From JACDAE01 sp963744875 (GTDB taxonomy: Bacteria > Chloroflexota > Ktedonobacteria > Ktedonobacterales > Ktedonobacteraceae): a DNA stretch of 64,000 nt. A program made the translations under genes and the position numbers. Numbering within the stretch: the stretch's first letter is position 1; every line of letters begins with the position of its first letter. The notes under the pieces were generated by a model that was not told the origin of the DNA, ran no database searches, and saw only the letters and a program-made list of their open reading frames with translations. Location: positions 248,001 through 312,000 of the forward strand of contig CAVUVQ010000036.1 in assembly GCA_963744875.1 (NCBI GenBank), given 5' to 3'. This document shows, in pieces, positions 1 through 8,276 of this stretch.

Positions 1-38
1 GCAAACCTGCTAGAAATGTTTTTGTTGGATGTATCTGT

Positions 39-770
39 TTAATATTCCCAGGTATCATGCCCCAACGGTGCCCGATTGAGTTCCTCGCGATAGTGTTGCC
101 ACAATGGCATGAACTGGTTCATATACAGCAAAAAGCGCTCGTTGTGATGGCGCTCCAATAAGTGGATCATCTCATGTACAATAATGTACTCTATGCAGTA
201 AGCAGGTTTCTTGATAAGCTCCAGATTCAACCAGATACGTTGCGCTTTGATATTACAGGTGCCCCATTTTGTTTTCATCTGCTTCACATTCCATTCGGCC
301 ACCTGCACGCCGATGATCGCTTCCCATTTGGCGATGAGTGGGTCAATCATCTCTTTGAGCTGGCGACGATACCAGTTGGTCAGGACACGCTCTCGTTCAC
401 TGCTATCACTGCCGGGTCGTACAACCATATCCAGGATCTTATTATTGCGAATGTTGATGGTTGGTGAGCCTGCGCGGTAAATGACGTTGAGGAGGTAACG
501 GCGGCCCTGGTAGTAATGGCTCTCACCGGAGATAAATTCGCGTGCCGATTGGCGCTCCTGGTCCTGAAATTTAGCCTGTTGACGCTTAATCCAGGCCAGT
601 CTGGAGATAGTAAAGAGACGTACTGCTTCGTCGTTGACACGCAATGGCGCTGCCACACGTATCCGGCCCGCTGGTGGGTAGACGGCGAGATGCAGATTTT
701 TGATGTTTTTGCGCACTACATCAACAACAAGGCCGTTAACAGTTATTTGGTGTTTTTCTTCTGTGCTCAT
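39..770 (-). CDS. YgjP/DUF45-type zinc metallopeptidase
   Basis: Predicted cytoplasmic zinc metallopeptidase of the YgjP/DUF45 (SprT-related) group. The C-terminal third carries the zinc motif HEMIH followed by HHNERF, and upstream the conserved KTKWGTCN stretch of this family. No signal peptide or membrane segment is visible. An in-frame ATG at 782 has GGAGGGG directly abutting it, so the ATG at 770 (MSTEEKH), 12 bases from that Shine-Dalgarno, is preferred. It is the last gene of the minus-strand hsdM-hsdS-hsdR block, about 100 bases after hsdR. Such peptidases are frequent neighbours of type I restriction genes, but their role there is not established. The frame is intact, unlike hsdS and hsdR. 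Substrate unknown. Confidence 0.85.
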   Translation of the reverse strand: MSTEEKHQITVNGLVVDVVRKNIKNLHLAVYPPAGRIRVAAPLRVNDEAVRLFTISRLAWIKRQQAKFQDQERQSAREFISGESHYYQGRRYLLNVIYRAGSPTINIRNNKILDMVVRPGSDSSERERVLTNWYRRQLKEMIDPLIAKWEAIIGVQVAEWNVKQMKTKWGTCNIKAQRIWLNLELIKKPAYCIEYIIVHEMIHLLERHHNERFLLYMNQFMPLWQHYREELNRAPLGHDTWEY

Positions 771-875
771 TGGAGGTAACATCCCCTCCGGACGGGCACA
801 ACAGTATCGGACGGGATTATCAATCGCTCCCCTGCATTACCACAACGAAATGAATTGCACCCAGACGTCGGTTGA

Positions 876-3800
876 TTATCTATTATACTCATCCTGCTTT
901 TTAACAATCTCAAAGATGCGATTCCCCAGGTCGTTGTCTTGCAACACATCCTGGATCGCATAGAGGATCTCCTTTTCTTTGACGAGATTGCCCTGCCAGT
1001 TATCCTTTTTCGTCTGATGTATTGTAGCATCCACGGCAAGTGCTCGCCCCTCATCATTCCCTAGATTATTATACAACGCCTGCTTGCCTCGCGTATTCAA
1101 TGTGGAGGGATAGCTGGCCCCTCTGGCAGGATTTTGTACCTTCTGGGTCAGCTCAACAACCTCTTTGAGATACTGCTCGTATGCTTTGACCCGTTGCCTT
1201 CGCTCCTGAATCAAGTGTGTCGAGTACTTCGGACATCTTTTCATAATACCTGGGATTGGTGGGCATCTCGTCGATGATGACGCGGCGCAGGTTGTTTTCG
1301 ATGCTCTCGGCCATCGCGCCCTGACTACCCTTTATCTCCTCCGGCAGATCGCTCAGACCCTCTTCGCCACGTTTGACAATCAATTCGATCAGCGAGATAT
1401 CGTCGAAGGCGGAGAGCTTTTTGCTGTCGTCGGCCCTCACATAGTCGTCAAATAGGCGGCGCATCGCTGGCTCATACTTCTTGGGATCAGGATAATCACG
1501 ACTGGCAAGCTTAATTGCATCGTTCACTTTGGTATAATAATCAACTTCTCCCTTGATCTGCTTGCTTTGCTCCTCACTATATCCGGCGGCAGGCATATCG
1601 TTGGCAAGGTTCAGATAGGCTCGGACCAGGGCGTTCTTGAACTTGTAGAGCGCTACACGTTTTGGCTCATTGTCCTGGAGCGCATTCTGATCGCTCGTGT
1701 CTCCGCAAAAGTAGCGGATATAATCTTCGGTGCTTCTGGATGCCGCAACAGGTTCGCAAAGAACCTTGATCTGCTCACGCGCCGCCTCCAGATCTTCGCG
1801 TCCCGTCTGGATGCGATTTTTTAAGAGCCCCTTTATGTCATTCTGATCGTAGCCGCTCAGTGCTCCTGTGGTATAGTCGTAGATTGAGCGTTCGAGGCTC
1901 TTGAAGAGATCCTGGTAATCGACGATATAGCCGTAGTCTTTGTCCTCATCCAGACGGTTCACGCGGCAGATTGCTTGAAATAGTCCGTGGTTGTGCATCT
2001 GCTTGTCGATATAGAGATAACTGGCGGAGGGCGCGTCGAAGCCGGTTAGCAGCTTGTCCACGACGATCAAGAGCCGCATCAGCCCCGGTTCGTTGATGAA
2101 CTTTTCTTTGACCTCTTTCTCAAAGGCGTCGGTCGTTTTGCCGTTGAGCATCTTCTGGTAGGTCTCGAATTGTCTCAGCTTTTCGGTCTGCCCCTCGCCG
2201 CTGCTCTCACCTTTGATCTCACTCCTGATCGGCTTGTATGAGGTGACAATGGCGCACTCTTTAAAGTCCTTCTTCAAGAAGAGTTCGTAGATTTTACATG
2301 CCTGGTAAATGCTATCTACGACCAGCAAGGCGTTGCCGCGTTTGCTCGCCAGGCGCGGTTTCATATCCATGTCGCTGATGATGTCGATTACGATCCTGTT
2401 GAGTCGCTCCTCTGAACTGAGCACATTTTGCATAGTGCCCCATTTTTGCTTGAGCCGGGCACGTGCGGCATCTGTCAGTTCTCTGGTCTTCGCCTCAAAC
2501 CACTGGTCGACCTTCTCCTGTGAGCCGATATACTGGTTGATGTCTCGCGCCTCATAACGCAGGTCCAGCACGACTTTATCTATCACGGCCTGATTGAAAC
2601 GGTAGGTATGAATATAGGAGCCGAAGATCTCGATGCTGGTCTGCTTGTCGGTCTTCAAAAGCGGCGTGCCTGTAAAGCCGATGTACATAGCATTGGGCAG
2701 CATGATGTCTTTCATGGCCTGCCGCAGCTTGCCCGATTGCGTGCGGTGGCATTCATCTACAAAGACGTAGATATCACCCTGCGCCTTGAAATCAGGGGGC
2801 AGATTGCTTTTCACTTCGTTGATAAAGGTATCCACATCACCTTCTTCTGCCGCTTCATCTTTGACTTTCTTGCCCTTTTTGGCGAATTTGTGGATAAGCG
2901 AGCAGAGCAGCCATGGCGTGGATGCGCTCAGTCTGTTGATAAGGTCTTTCGCGCTTGTGGTGCGCACGATCTTTTCGCCGACGCCCAGGAAGATCTTCTC
3001 GATCTGGTCGTCCAGTTCGGTGCGGTCGGTCACGATCAGGACACGCGCATTGGGTACGTGCTCGTAGATCCATTTGGCGAGCCAGACCATCGTAAGGCTT
3101 TTGCCGCTCCCCTGCGAGTGCCAGATAATGCCGCCTTCGCGACTGCGCACGCGCTTCTGGGCTGCGACGACGCCAAAGTACTGATGCGGACGACAGACTT
3201 TTTTGATGCCATGATCGAAGATGATAAAGTCATGGATGATCTCTAGCAAACGCTGCTTTGAGCACATCTGGCTCAGATGCTTATCCAGCACGTTCGCAAT
3301 GGGGCTATTCTCCTCGCGCCAGAAATCAAATTGCTTCTCGGTAGTGGCAGTGGTTCCATAATACAACCCTTGCGTATCGTTACCGGCCAGGACCAGTTGG
3401 ACGGTGCTGAAGAAACGCTCGATATAGTCTTTATGCTGGTTATCAATACTCTGGCGAATGGCGGTGGAGATATCAATGCTTGGCCGCTTTAGCTCCAGGA
3501 CGGCGAGCGCGATACCGTTGACGTAGAGCACAATGTCTGGTCGCTTGTCGTTGATGCCCTTGACGGTAACTTCCTGGGCAAAGGCAAAATCGTTGTTGGC
3601 CCAGTCGTCGTTCCAGTCGATCAGATAGACGGTCTCTTTTTGGCACCTGCCCCAGGGCTGACGTTAACCCCATAGCGCAGCAGCCCATAGACCTCTTTGT
3701 TCACTTCGTAGATATTACTGACCTGATTGCCTGCGACACGCTTGAATTCGCTCACGGCGCGGTTGATAAGATCGTTGTTATAGCGTTTTTTGCGCAGAAA

Positions 3801-3947
3801 GGCACGCAGCAAGCCTTCTTCAATATTGGGGCTATTGCGTTTACCCCAATCGCCGAGATAGCGGTAGTGCAGTTGATCGCGGAGAAACGCGACGACGCGA
3901 TCCTGTGTGATCCGCTCTATCTGGTCAATCTCGTTCATTTCTACCAA
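876..3947 (-). pseudogene. hsdR: Type I restriction enzyme R subunit (HsdR), two frameshifts
   Basis: Motor and nuclease subunit of a type I restriction-modification complex, which translocates DNA and cuts unmodified DNA. Three reading-frame pieces join in order. 3947-3621 is the N-terminus (MNEIDQIERITQDRVV). About 3640-1153 carries the PD-ExK nuclease core (RPDIVLYV, then LELKRP), Walker A (HSQGSGKS) and the DEAD-like box (VDECHRTQSG). 1244-876 is the C-terminal helical part (IQERRQRVKAYEQYL). The first junction needs a -1 shift at the heptamer C AAA AAG (3642-3636), after which GAG ACC GTC restores ETVYLIDW. The second needs a +1 shift near 1215. Corrected length is about 1,020 residues, normal for HsdR. 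It starts just after hsdS. Either a damaged gene or one with sequencing errors; identity is certain, functionality is not. Confidence 0.9.
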
Positions 3948-3957
3948 ACCTTATCTT

Positions 3958-5218
3958 TTATGTCAATCTTATCTTGCCCGTCAATAGCTCCTGCATCATG
4001 CCTTGCTTCATCATTCGCGTTTTCTCGCGCTTCTGCTCTAATGCGGCAATTTCGGCGTCCATGTCGCTGAGGACGGTGGCGATGGCTTGTTGTTCTGATG
4101 GCGTAGGAGGGAGAGGAATTCTGTATCCCTAACTTGTTTCAGACTGATTTGTGGGTAGCTTGACCTGTTACTATTGAATTATAATATTTTCTTACCATGG
4201 GGTGTGAAAGGAAGTAAAAAACATAACAGGCATCTATATTGGCATCAAGTATTCTGATCCTAGCAATATGCTGATTGATATTTGCTATTTCAAAACTATT
4301 ATCTAAATAAACAACTCGACCAACATTCCCCGTGATAGTAATTAAAATATCTCCAGTTCGAACCTCCCCTCGCCTTAGAAAACTATGCGCTTCAGATGTA
4401 ATAAACATGGATTGAGTAAGATCAAGCCCTCTGCTCAGAAACACATTCACTTCTTAAGAAATGAACGCCGTCTTTTACCCAGCTAAAACCGTATGTCGTT
4501 GGTGTCGCGCCTTTCGTAATAGAAGCTGATAATGAGTCCAATGACATAAGTTCCCAATCTGTAGGTACCATCCCAAAATCGGTTTTTTTATAAGCTTGCT
4601 TTAGTTCATTATTAAACCCCGGCAACCGCATCTTCCCCGTAAGCAACTGCTGCATCGTTGCTTGCTTGATATCGCGCTTTTTGACGATGAGTTTGTCGAG
4701 TGAGGTGATCAGGGCATCTATATCGCTGAGGGCGGTCGCTATGGCTTGTTGTTCAGGAAGAGGAGGTACAATGGACCGAAAAGCTATCATGAAAGTTTCT
4801 CGCTTGTTGAGGAATTGCCGATCCGGCTATACTATAATGATTAATGTCATGGGTGAGCAGTTTATAATATGAACCACTTTAAGATCTAATGTTCTCGCGG
4901 GCCTCTAAGTAGTATGCTGTGTCAATAACATAATATGGCTCTTTCTAATGAAATGTAATACCCCGATAAGCTCCTTTACGGCCAACAATTATGCCTAGGA
5001 TGATTTGCACAGCATTTTGGTATATGTAGCCAATAGGCCCATTCGTTGCCATATACTGGAGTAGATTCCATGAGTATTCTCATATCCGCGTAGGGATCTA
5101 CCATATTCCAGGATTGCCAGTTTATTCACACCCATAAAGATGCCTCCCACTCCTCAGGTATCACTCCTAATTCAGTTAATTTATACCCTGGTATAATTTC
5201 TGTACCTTGTATTTCCAT
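3958..5218 (-). pseudogene. hsdS: Type I restriction specificity subunit (HsdS), multiply frameshifted
   Basis: DNA-recognition subunit of the type I system. The start ATG overlaps the hsdM stop as TGATG (5220-5216), a sign of translational coupling. Readable pieces in order: an N-terminus ending in LGVIPEEWEA, a first target-recognition domain with NGPIGYI and VGRKGAYRGI, the central repeat (PLPEQQAIATAL, then LLTGKMRLPGF), a second domain opening with DFGMVPTDWE, and the C-terminal repeat (PSEQQAIATVLSDMDA, then LLTGKIRLT). At least five frame changes and one stop lie between these pieces, so no continuous protein is possible as written. Both target-recognition domains and both conserved repeats survive in outline, so decay is recent or the sequence contains errors. 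Without HsdS the methylase and nuclease would lack a target. Confidence 0.85.
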
Positions 5219-7593
5219 CACCATACAAATCCCATTTTCTTCAAATGCTCATCGACCTTGCTACCCAAAACCTCCACCTCTTCCGTCAACTTCGCCAGTG
5301 GGACAGCATACCGTTCAGCCAACTCCTTCACCCGTCCCGTCAAAGCCTGCGAAATACGATTCAGCTCACCCTGCACATCAGCAGCTATCGTCGCCAGCCA
5401 TTTATCATCCACCACCAGCACCTTCACCTCATCCTCGCTCAGCTTCTCATATTTCGCATTGACCTTGCCTTCAAGAGCTTTCTGGGCTGTGCGGACCTTC
5501 TTGCCAGCTTCAGCCTCTTGATTGATCAGGTCAAGATATGTATTCAGCATCGCACGCTCATCCATCGCTTCAGGATCAAACATACTATCTTTCAGGCGGT
5601 TACTGATGCTGGCTTTCGTGATCTTGCCTCTTTCGTTCTTCGCCTCTTCAAGCAGGCCACCCTCGCCGCCGTGCTCTTCCTCCAATTCCTCCATCCTGCG
5701 CGTGATCTCGTCTCTGGCGGCTTCCAGTTGCTCGATCTGCTGCTGTTCAGTCATAAAGTAACGCTTGATGAGAAGCTGCGCTGGGATGAGATCGCTATTG
5801 GCCTGCCAGCCATCCTGCGCAATCACGTACACATCGTCCTGCATCACGTCGGACCAGTAGCTCATGAGATGCTGGTAGATATCGTACTTGTCGATCAGTT
5901 GCGCGGCGGCAAACACGCGCAGGATATCCTCGGAAAGTGCCTCGATCAGTTGTTTGGGACGACTGCCGACCGCGAGATCCTTGAGTGCAGGACGGTTAGT
6001 GGTCTGCCACTGCTCAAACAGGGAGGTCACGAATTGCATGTAGGTCACAAATTCAGGGTGCGAGAAGATCGTTGGCTTGATCTGCGCAATCTCCACATTG
6101 AGCTGACTGTAGCCTGGACGCGTACTCGCTGCAAAGAGTTGCTGTTGCAGGGTGGGAAAGACCTGCCAGTAGTCTGACAATGCATCGATATCGCGGTCGG
6201 GGATGCCGCCCAGCAGATGGGCCGCGATATCATGCAGATCTTCGGGTTCCGAGCTATCGATGTAGCGCGGAATATTCAGGTTATAATCGTTATGCTCGAT
6301 CTCCGCCACGCTCACCATACGTGAATAGCGCGGGATTTCAAGCTGGCGATTAAAGACATCCACAATCTTATGAAGATCCTGATGGCGCAGACGGTTCTTG
6401 TTGCCATCCTTCATAAAGCCCTTGCTGGCATCGAGCATAAAGATGCCGGTGCGGCTACTGGCGTTCTCTTTATCGAGCACGATGATGCAGGCGGGGATGC
6501 CCGTGCCATAGAACAGGTTAGCGGGCAGGCCAATGATGCCCTTGATATAGCCTCTGCGAATGATCTTCTGGCGAATTTCAGCTTCAGTATTGCCCCGGAA
6601 GAGCACGCCATGCGGCAGAATCACCGCGCCCTTGCCCGTACTTTTAAGCGAACGAATGATATGCAGCAAGAAAGCATAGTCGCCATTTTTCTGCGGAGGC
6701 ACGCCATCGGCAAAGCGTTGATAGAGATCGTTATGCGCATCGAAGCCGTTGCTCCAGGCTTTTGTAGAGAAGGGAGGATTAGCGACCACAAAATCGAACG
6801 TCTTGAGGACATGGTCTTCCGGATCGTTGCGTTTATCCTGCTTAAAATAGGGACTGGAGAGCGAATTATCGTGCCAGATATCGGCGTCGGGATGCCCATG
6901 TAGGATCATATTCATGCGTGCCAGAGCGTAGGTTGCGTTATCCATTTCCTGCCCATAGATGGTGATGCCATTTGACTCATCGGCAACCTTCAATAGCAAC
7001 GAGCCGGAGCCGCAGGTGGGATCATAGATCGTCTGGCTCTGATTCTCGGCCTTATTGATACCGATAACTTTCGCCATGATGCGCGAAACTTCGGAGGGGG
7101 TATAAAACTGGCCTTTGCTCTTGCCCGACTCGGTTGCGAAGTGGCGCATCAGATATTCGTAGGCGTCACCCAGCAGATCGTCACCTTCGGCGCGATTTTT
7201 GCGGAAGTCCAGCGCGGGAGTATTAAAGATCGCGACCAGATTAGAGAGGCGATCCTGCATCTCCTTGCCTTTGCCCAGTTTATCGGCATCATTGAAATCG
7301 GCCACATCGATCACGCCCTTGAGGTTATTTGCCCCGGCGATCTTCCCAATGATCTGCTTATTAATTTTGTCGCCGATCTCCTTATCGCCCCTGAGCGCCA
7401 CCATATCGGCGAAGCTGCTGCCCGGTGGGATCTCGATCAGGGGGCGAGCCTGGCCAGCGTATTTGTCCGAGACGTATTTGACGAAGAGGAGAACCAGGAC
7501 ATAATCCTTGTATTGGGAGGCGTCCATTCCACCGCGCAGTTCGTCGCAGCTTTTCCAGAGTGAGCTATACAGTTCACTTTTCTTGATTGCCAT
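5218..7593 (-). CDS. hsdM: Type I restriction methyltransferase subunit (HsdM), long form
   Basis: N6-adenine methyltransferase subunit of the type I complex. Residues 1-160 form the helical HsdM N-terminal domain. The SAM motif is DPTCGSGSLL at about 191-200 and the catalytic motif NPPF at about 272-275. At 791 residues it is far longer than the usual 500-550: the region after about 480 is a helical extension with a strongly charged coiled coil (EQLEAARDEITRRMEELEEE) and further helices to the end. The frame is intact. Translation starts at ATG 7593 with only a weak ribosome site. Downstream hsdS overlaps by one base; upstream lie a perfect inverted repeat and an XRE regulator. If hsdS is truly dead this may be an orphan subunit. 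Confidence 0.95.
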   Translation of the reverse strand: MAIKKSELYSSLWKSCDELRGGMDASQYKDYVLVLLFVKYVSDKYAGQARPLIEIPPGSSFADMVALRGDKEIGDKINKQIIGKIAGANNLKGVIDVADFNDADKLGKGKEMQDRLSNLVAIFNTPALDFRKNRAEGDDLLGDAYEYLMRHFATESGKSKGQFYTPSEVSRIMAKVIGINKAENQSQTIYDPTCGSGSLLLKVADESNGITIYGQEMDNATYALARMNMILHGHPDADIWHDNSLSSPYFKQDKRNDPEDHVLKTFDFVVANPPFSTKAWSNGFDAHNDLYQRFADGVPPQKNGDYAFLLHIIRSLKSTGKGAVILPHGVLFRGNTEAEIRQKIIRRGYIKGIIGLPANLFYGTGIPACIIVLDKENASSRTGIFMLDASKGFMKDGNKNRLRHQDLHKIVDVFNRQLEIPRYSRMVSVAEIEHNDYNLNIPRYIDSSEPEDLHDIAAHLLGGIPDRDIDALSDYWQVFPTLQQQLFAASTRPGYSQLNVEIAQIKPTIFSHPEFVTYMQFVTSLFEQWQTTNRPALKDLAVGSRPKQLIEALSEDILRVFAAAQLIDKYDIYQHLMSYWSDVMQDDVYVIAQDGWQANSDLIPAQLLIKRYFMTEQQQIEQLEAARDEITRRMEELEEEHGGEGGLLEEAKNERGKITKASISNRLKDSMFDPEAMDERAMLNTYLDLINQEAEAGKKVRTAQKALEGKVNAKYEKLSEDEVKVLVVDDKWLATIAADVQGELNRISQALTGRVKELAERYAVPLAKLTEEVEVLGSKVDEHLKKMGFVW

Positions 7594-7642
7594 TAAATGT
7601 ATTCACCATCGACTCTCTATTTGACCATCGGCGTACACATCG

Positions 7643-7757
7643 TGAGCGCACGGGTTTATAAATGGCACCCCTACACTAGGTTCACCAGAAGGTGCGGCTC
7701 TCATCAAAACGTGCACAGGTATGGTGTAGGGGTGCCATTTATAAACCCGTGCGCTCA
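7643..7757. repeat. Perfect 34-bp inverted repeat
   Basis: Arms 7643-7676 and 7724-7757 are exact reverse complements (34 of 34) around a 47-base spacer. The arms contain GGTTTATAAATGG and end in CCCCTACAC. The element fills the gap between the stop of the XRE gene and the region upstream of hsdM. It resembles the other TAGGGG/TTTATA hairpins in this window and may be a mobile hairpin element, a terminator or an attenuator. Confidence 0.85.
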
Positions 7758-8024
7758 TCATGAATGATCGCTCTGCAAGAGTTGTGCGTCGATCTGGGCG
7801 ATAAAAATATCGGGTGGTTGATCAAGGACGCGGCAGAGTTGAAAAAAGGTTGTGAGCGTGGGGTTTTTGAGGCCGCGCTCAAGGAGACTGATATAGGTAC
7901 GATCGAGATTGGCTCGGAAGGCGAGTTCTTCCTGGGTCATGTGAGCTGCTTTTCTGGCACTTCGGAGGTGCTCGCCAAATATTATGTTGAGCCTGGATAG
8001 TGTTTCCATGCGATCCGCTACCAA
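7758..8024 (-). CDS. Small XRE-family HTH regulator
   Basis: An 88-residue protein that is almost entirely a Cro/C1-type helix-turn-helix domain. The recognisable core runs from RSARKAAHMTQEELA through RTYISLLERG to FQLCRVLDQPPDIFI, about residues 20-75. It reads in the same direction as hsdM and ends at the inverted repeat upstream of it. Small regulators of this size next to restriction-modification genes often act as controller proteins that delay nuclease expression. That role here is inferred only from position; no operator could be identified. The frame is intact. It could equally be a regulator unrelated to the hsd genes. Confidence 0.85.
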   Translation of the reverse strand: MVADRMETLSRLNIIFGEHLRSARKAAHMTQEELAFRANLDRTYISLLERGLKNPTLTTFFQLCRVLDQPPDIFIAQIDAQLLQSDHS

Positions 8025-8157
8025 TATCTACGATTTTAAGTATTGTAGCGGTTTTATGTACATGAGTCTTCAGACTATAGTCTACAAAGTGAAGGGTTGG
8101 AGGTTGAGGACTTTTGGGAGACACACAAAAATTACTGAGATCGACAGAGAGTAGAAC

Positions 8158-8214
8158 AGCATTTTGTTTTACGCAGATGGTCGGGAGGCGTTGATTAAGG
8201 CTTTGGGGGATTAA
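8158..8214 (+). pseudogene. Orphan C-terminal coding remnant, copy 1
   Basis: A 57-base segment reading SILFYADGREALIKALGD and a TAA stop. It matches the segment at 11133-11189 at 50 of 57 bases, and nearly all differences are synonymous, so both look like the ends of related genes. The upstream part of this copy is missing. The parent family was not recognised. The pair flanks the TIR-NB-ARC-TPR gene in direct orientation. Confidence 0.55.
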
Positions 8215-8276
8215 ACATGAGGGACAAACACTCCTGGTTGAACACGATCTCGACATCACAGAGTCAAGGGTGCGTG

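Noticed and set aside
3958..5218. Phase-variable hsdS
   Set aside because: No simple-sequence tract or inverted recombination partner was seen; the breaks are scattered over the whole gene.
5245..6177. 310-codon plus-strand frame inside hsdM
   Set aside because: Antisense to an intact, clearly recognised HsdM; no ribosome site, no family.
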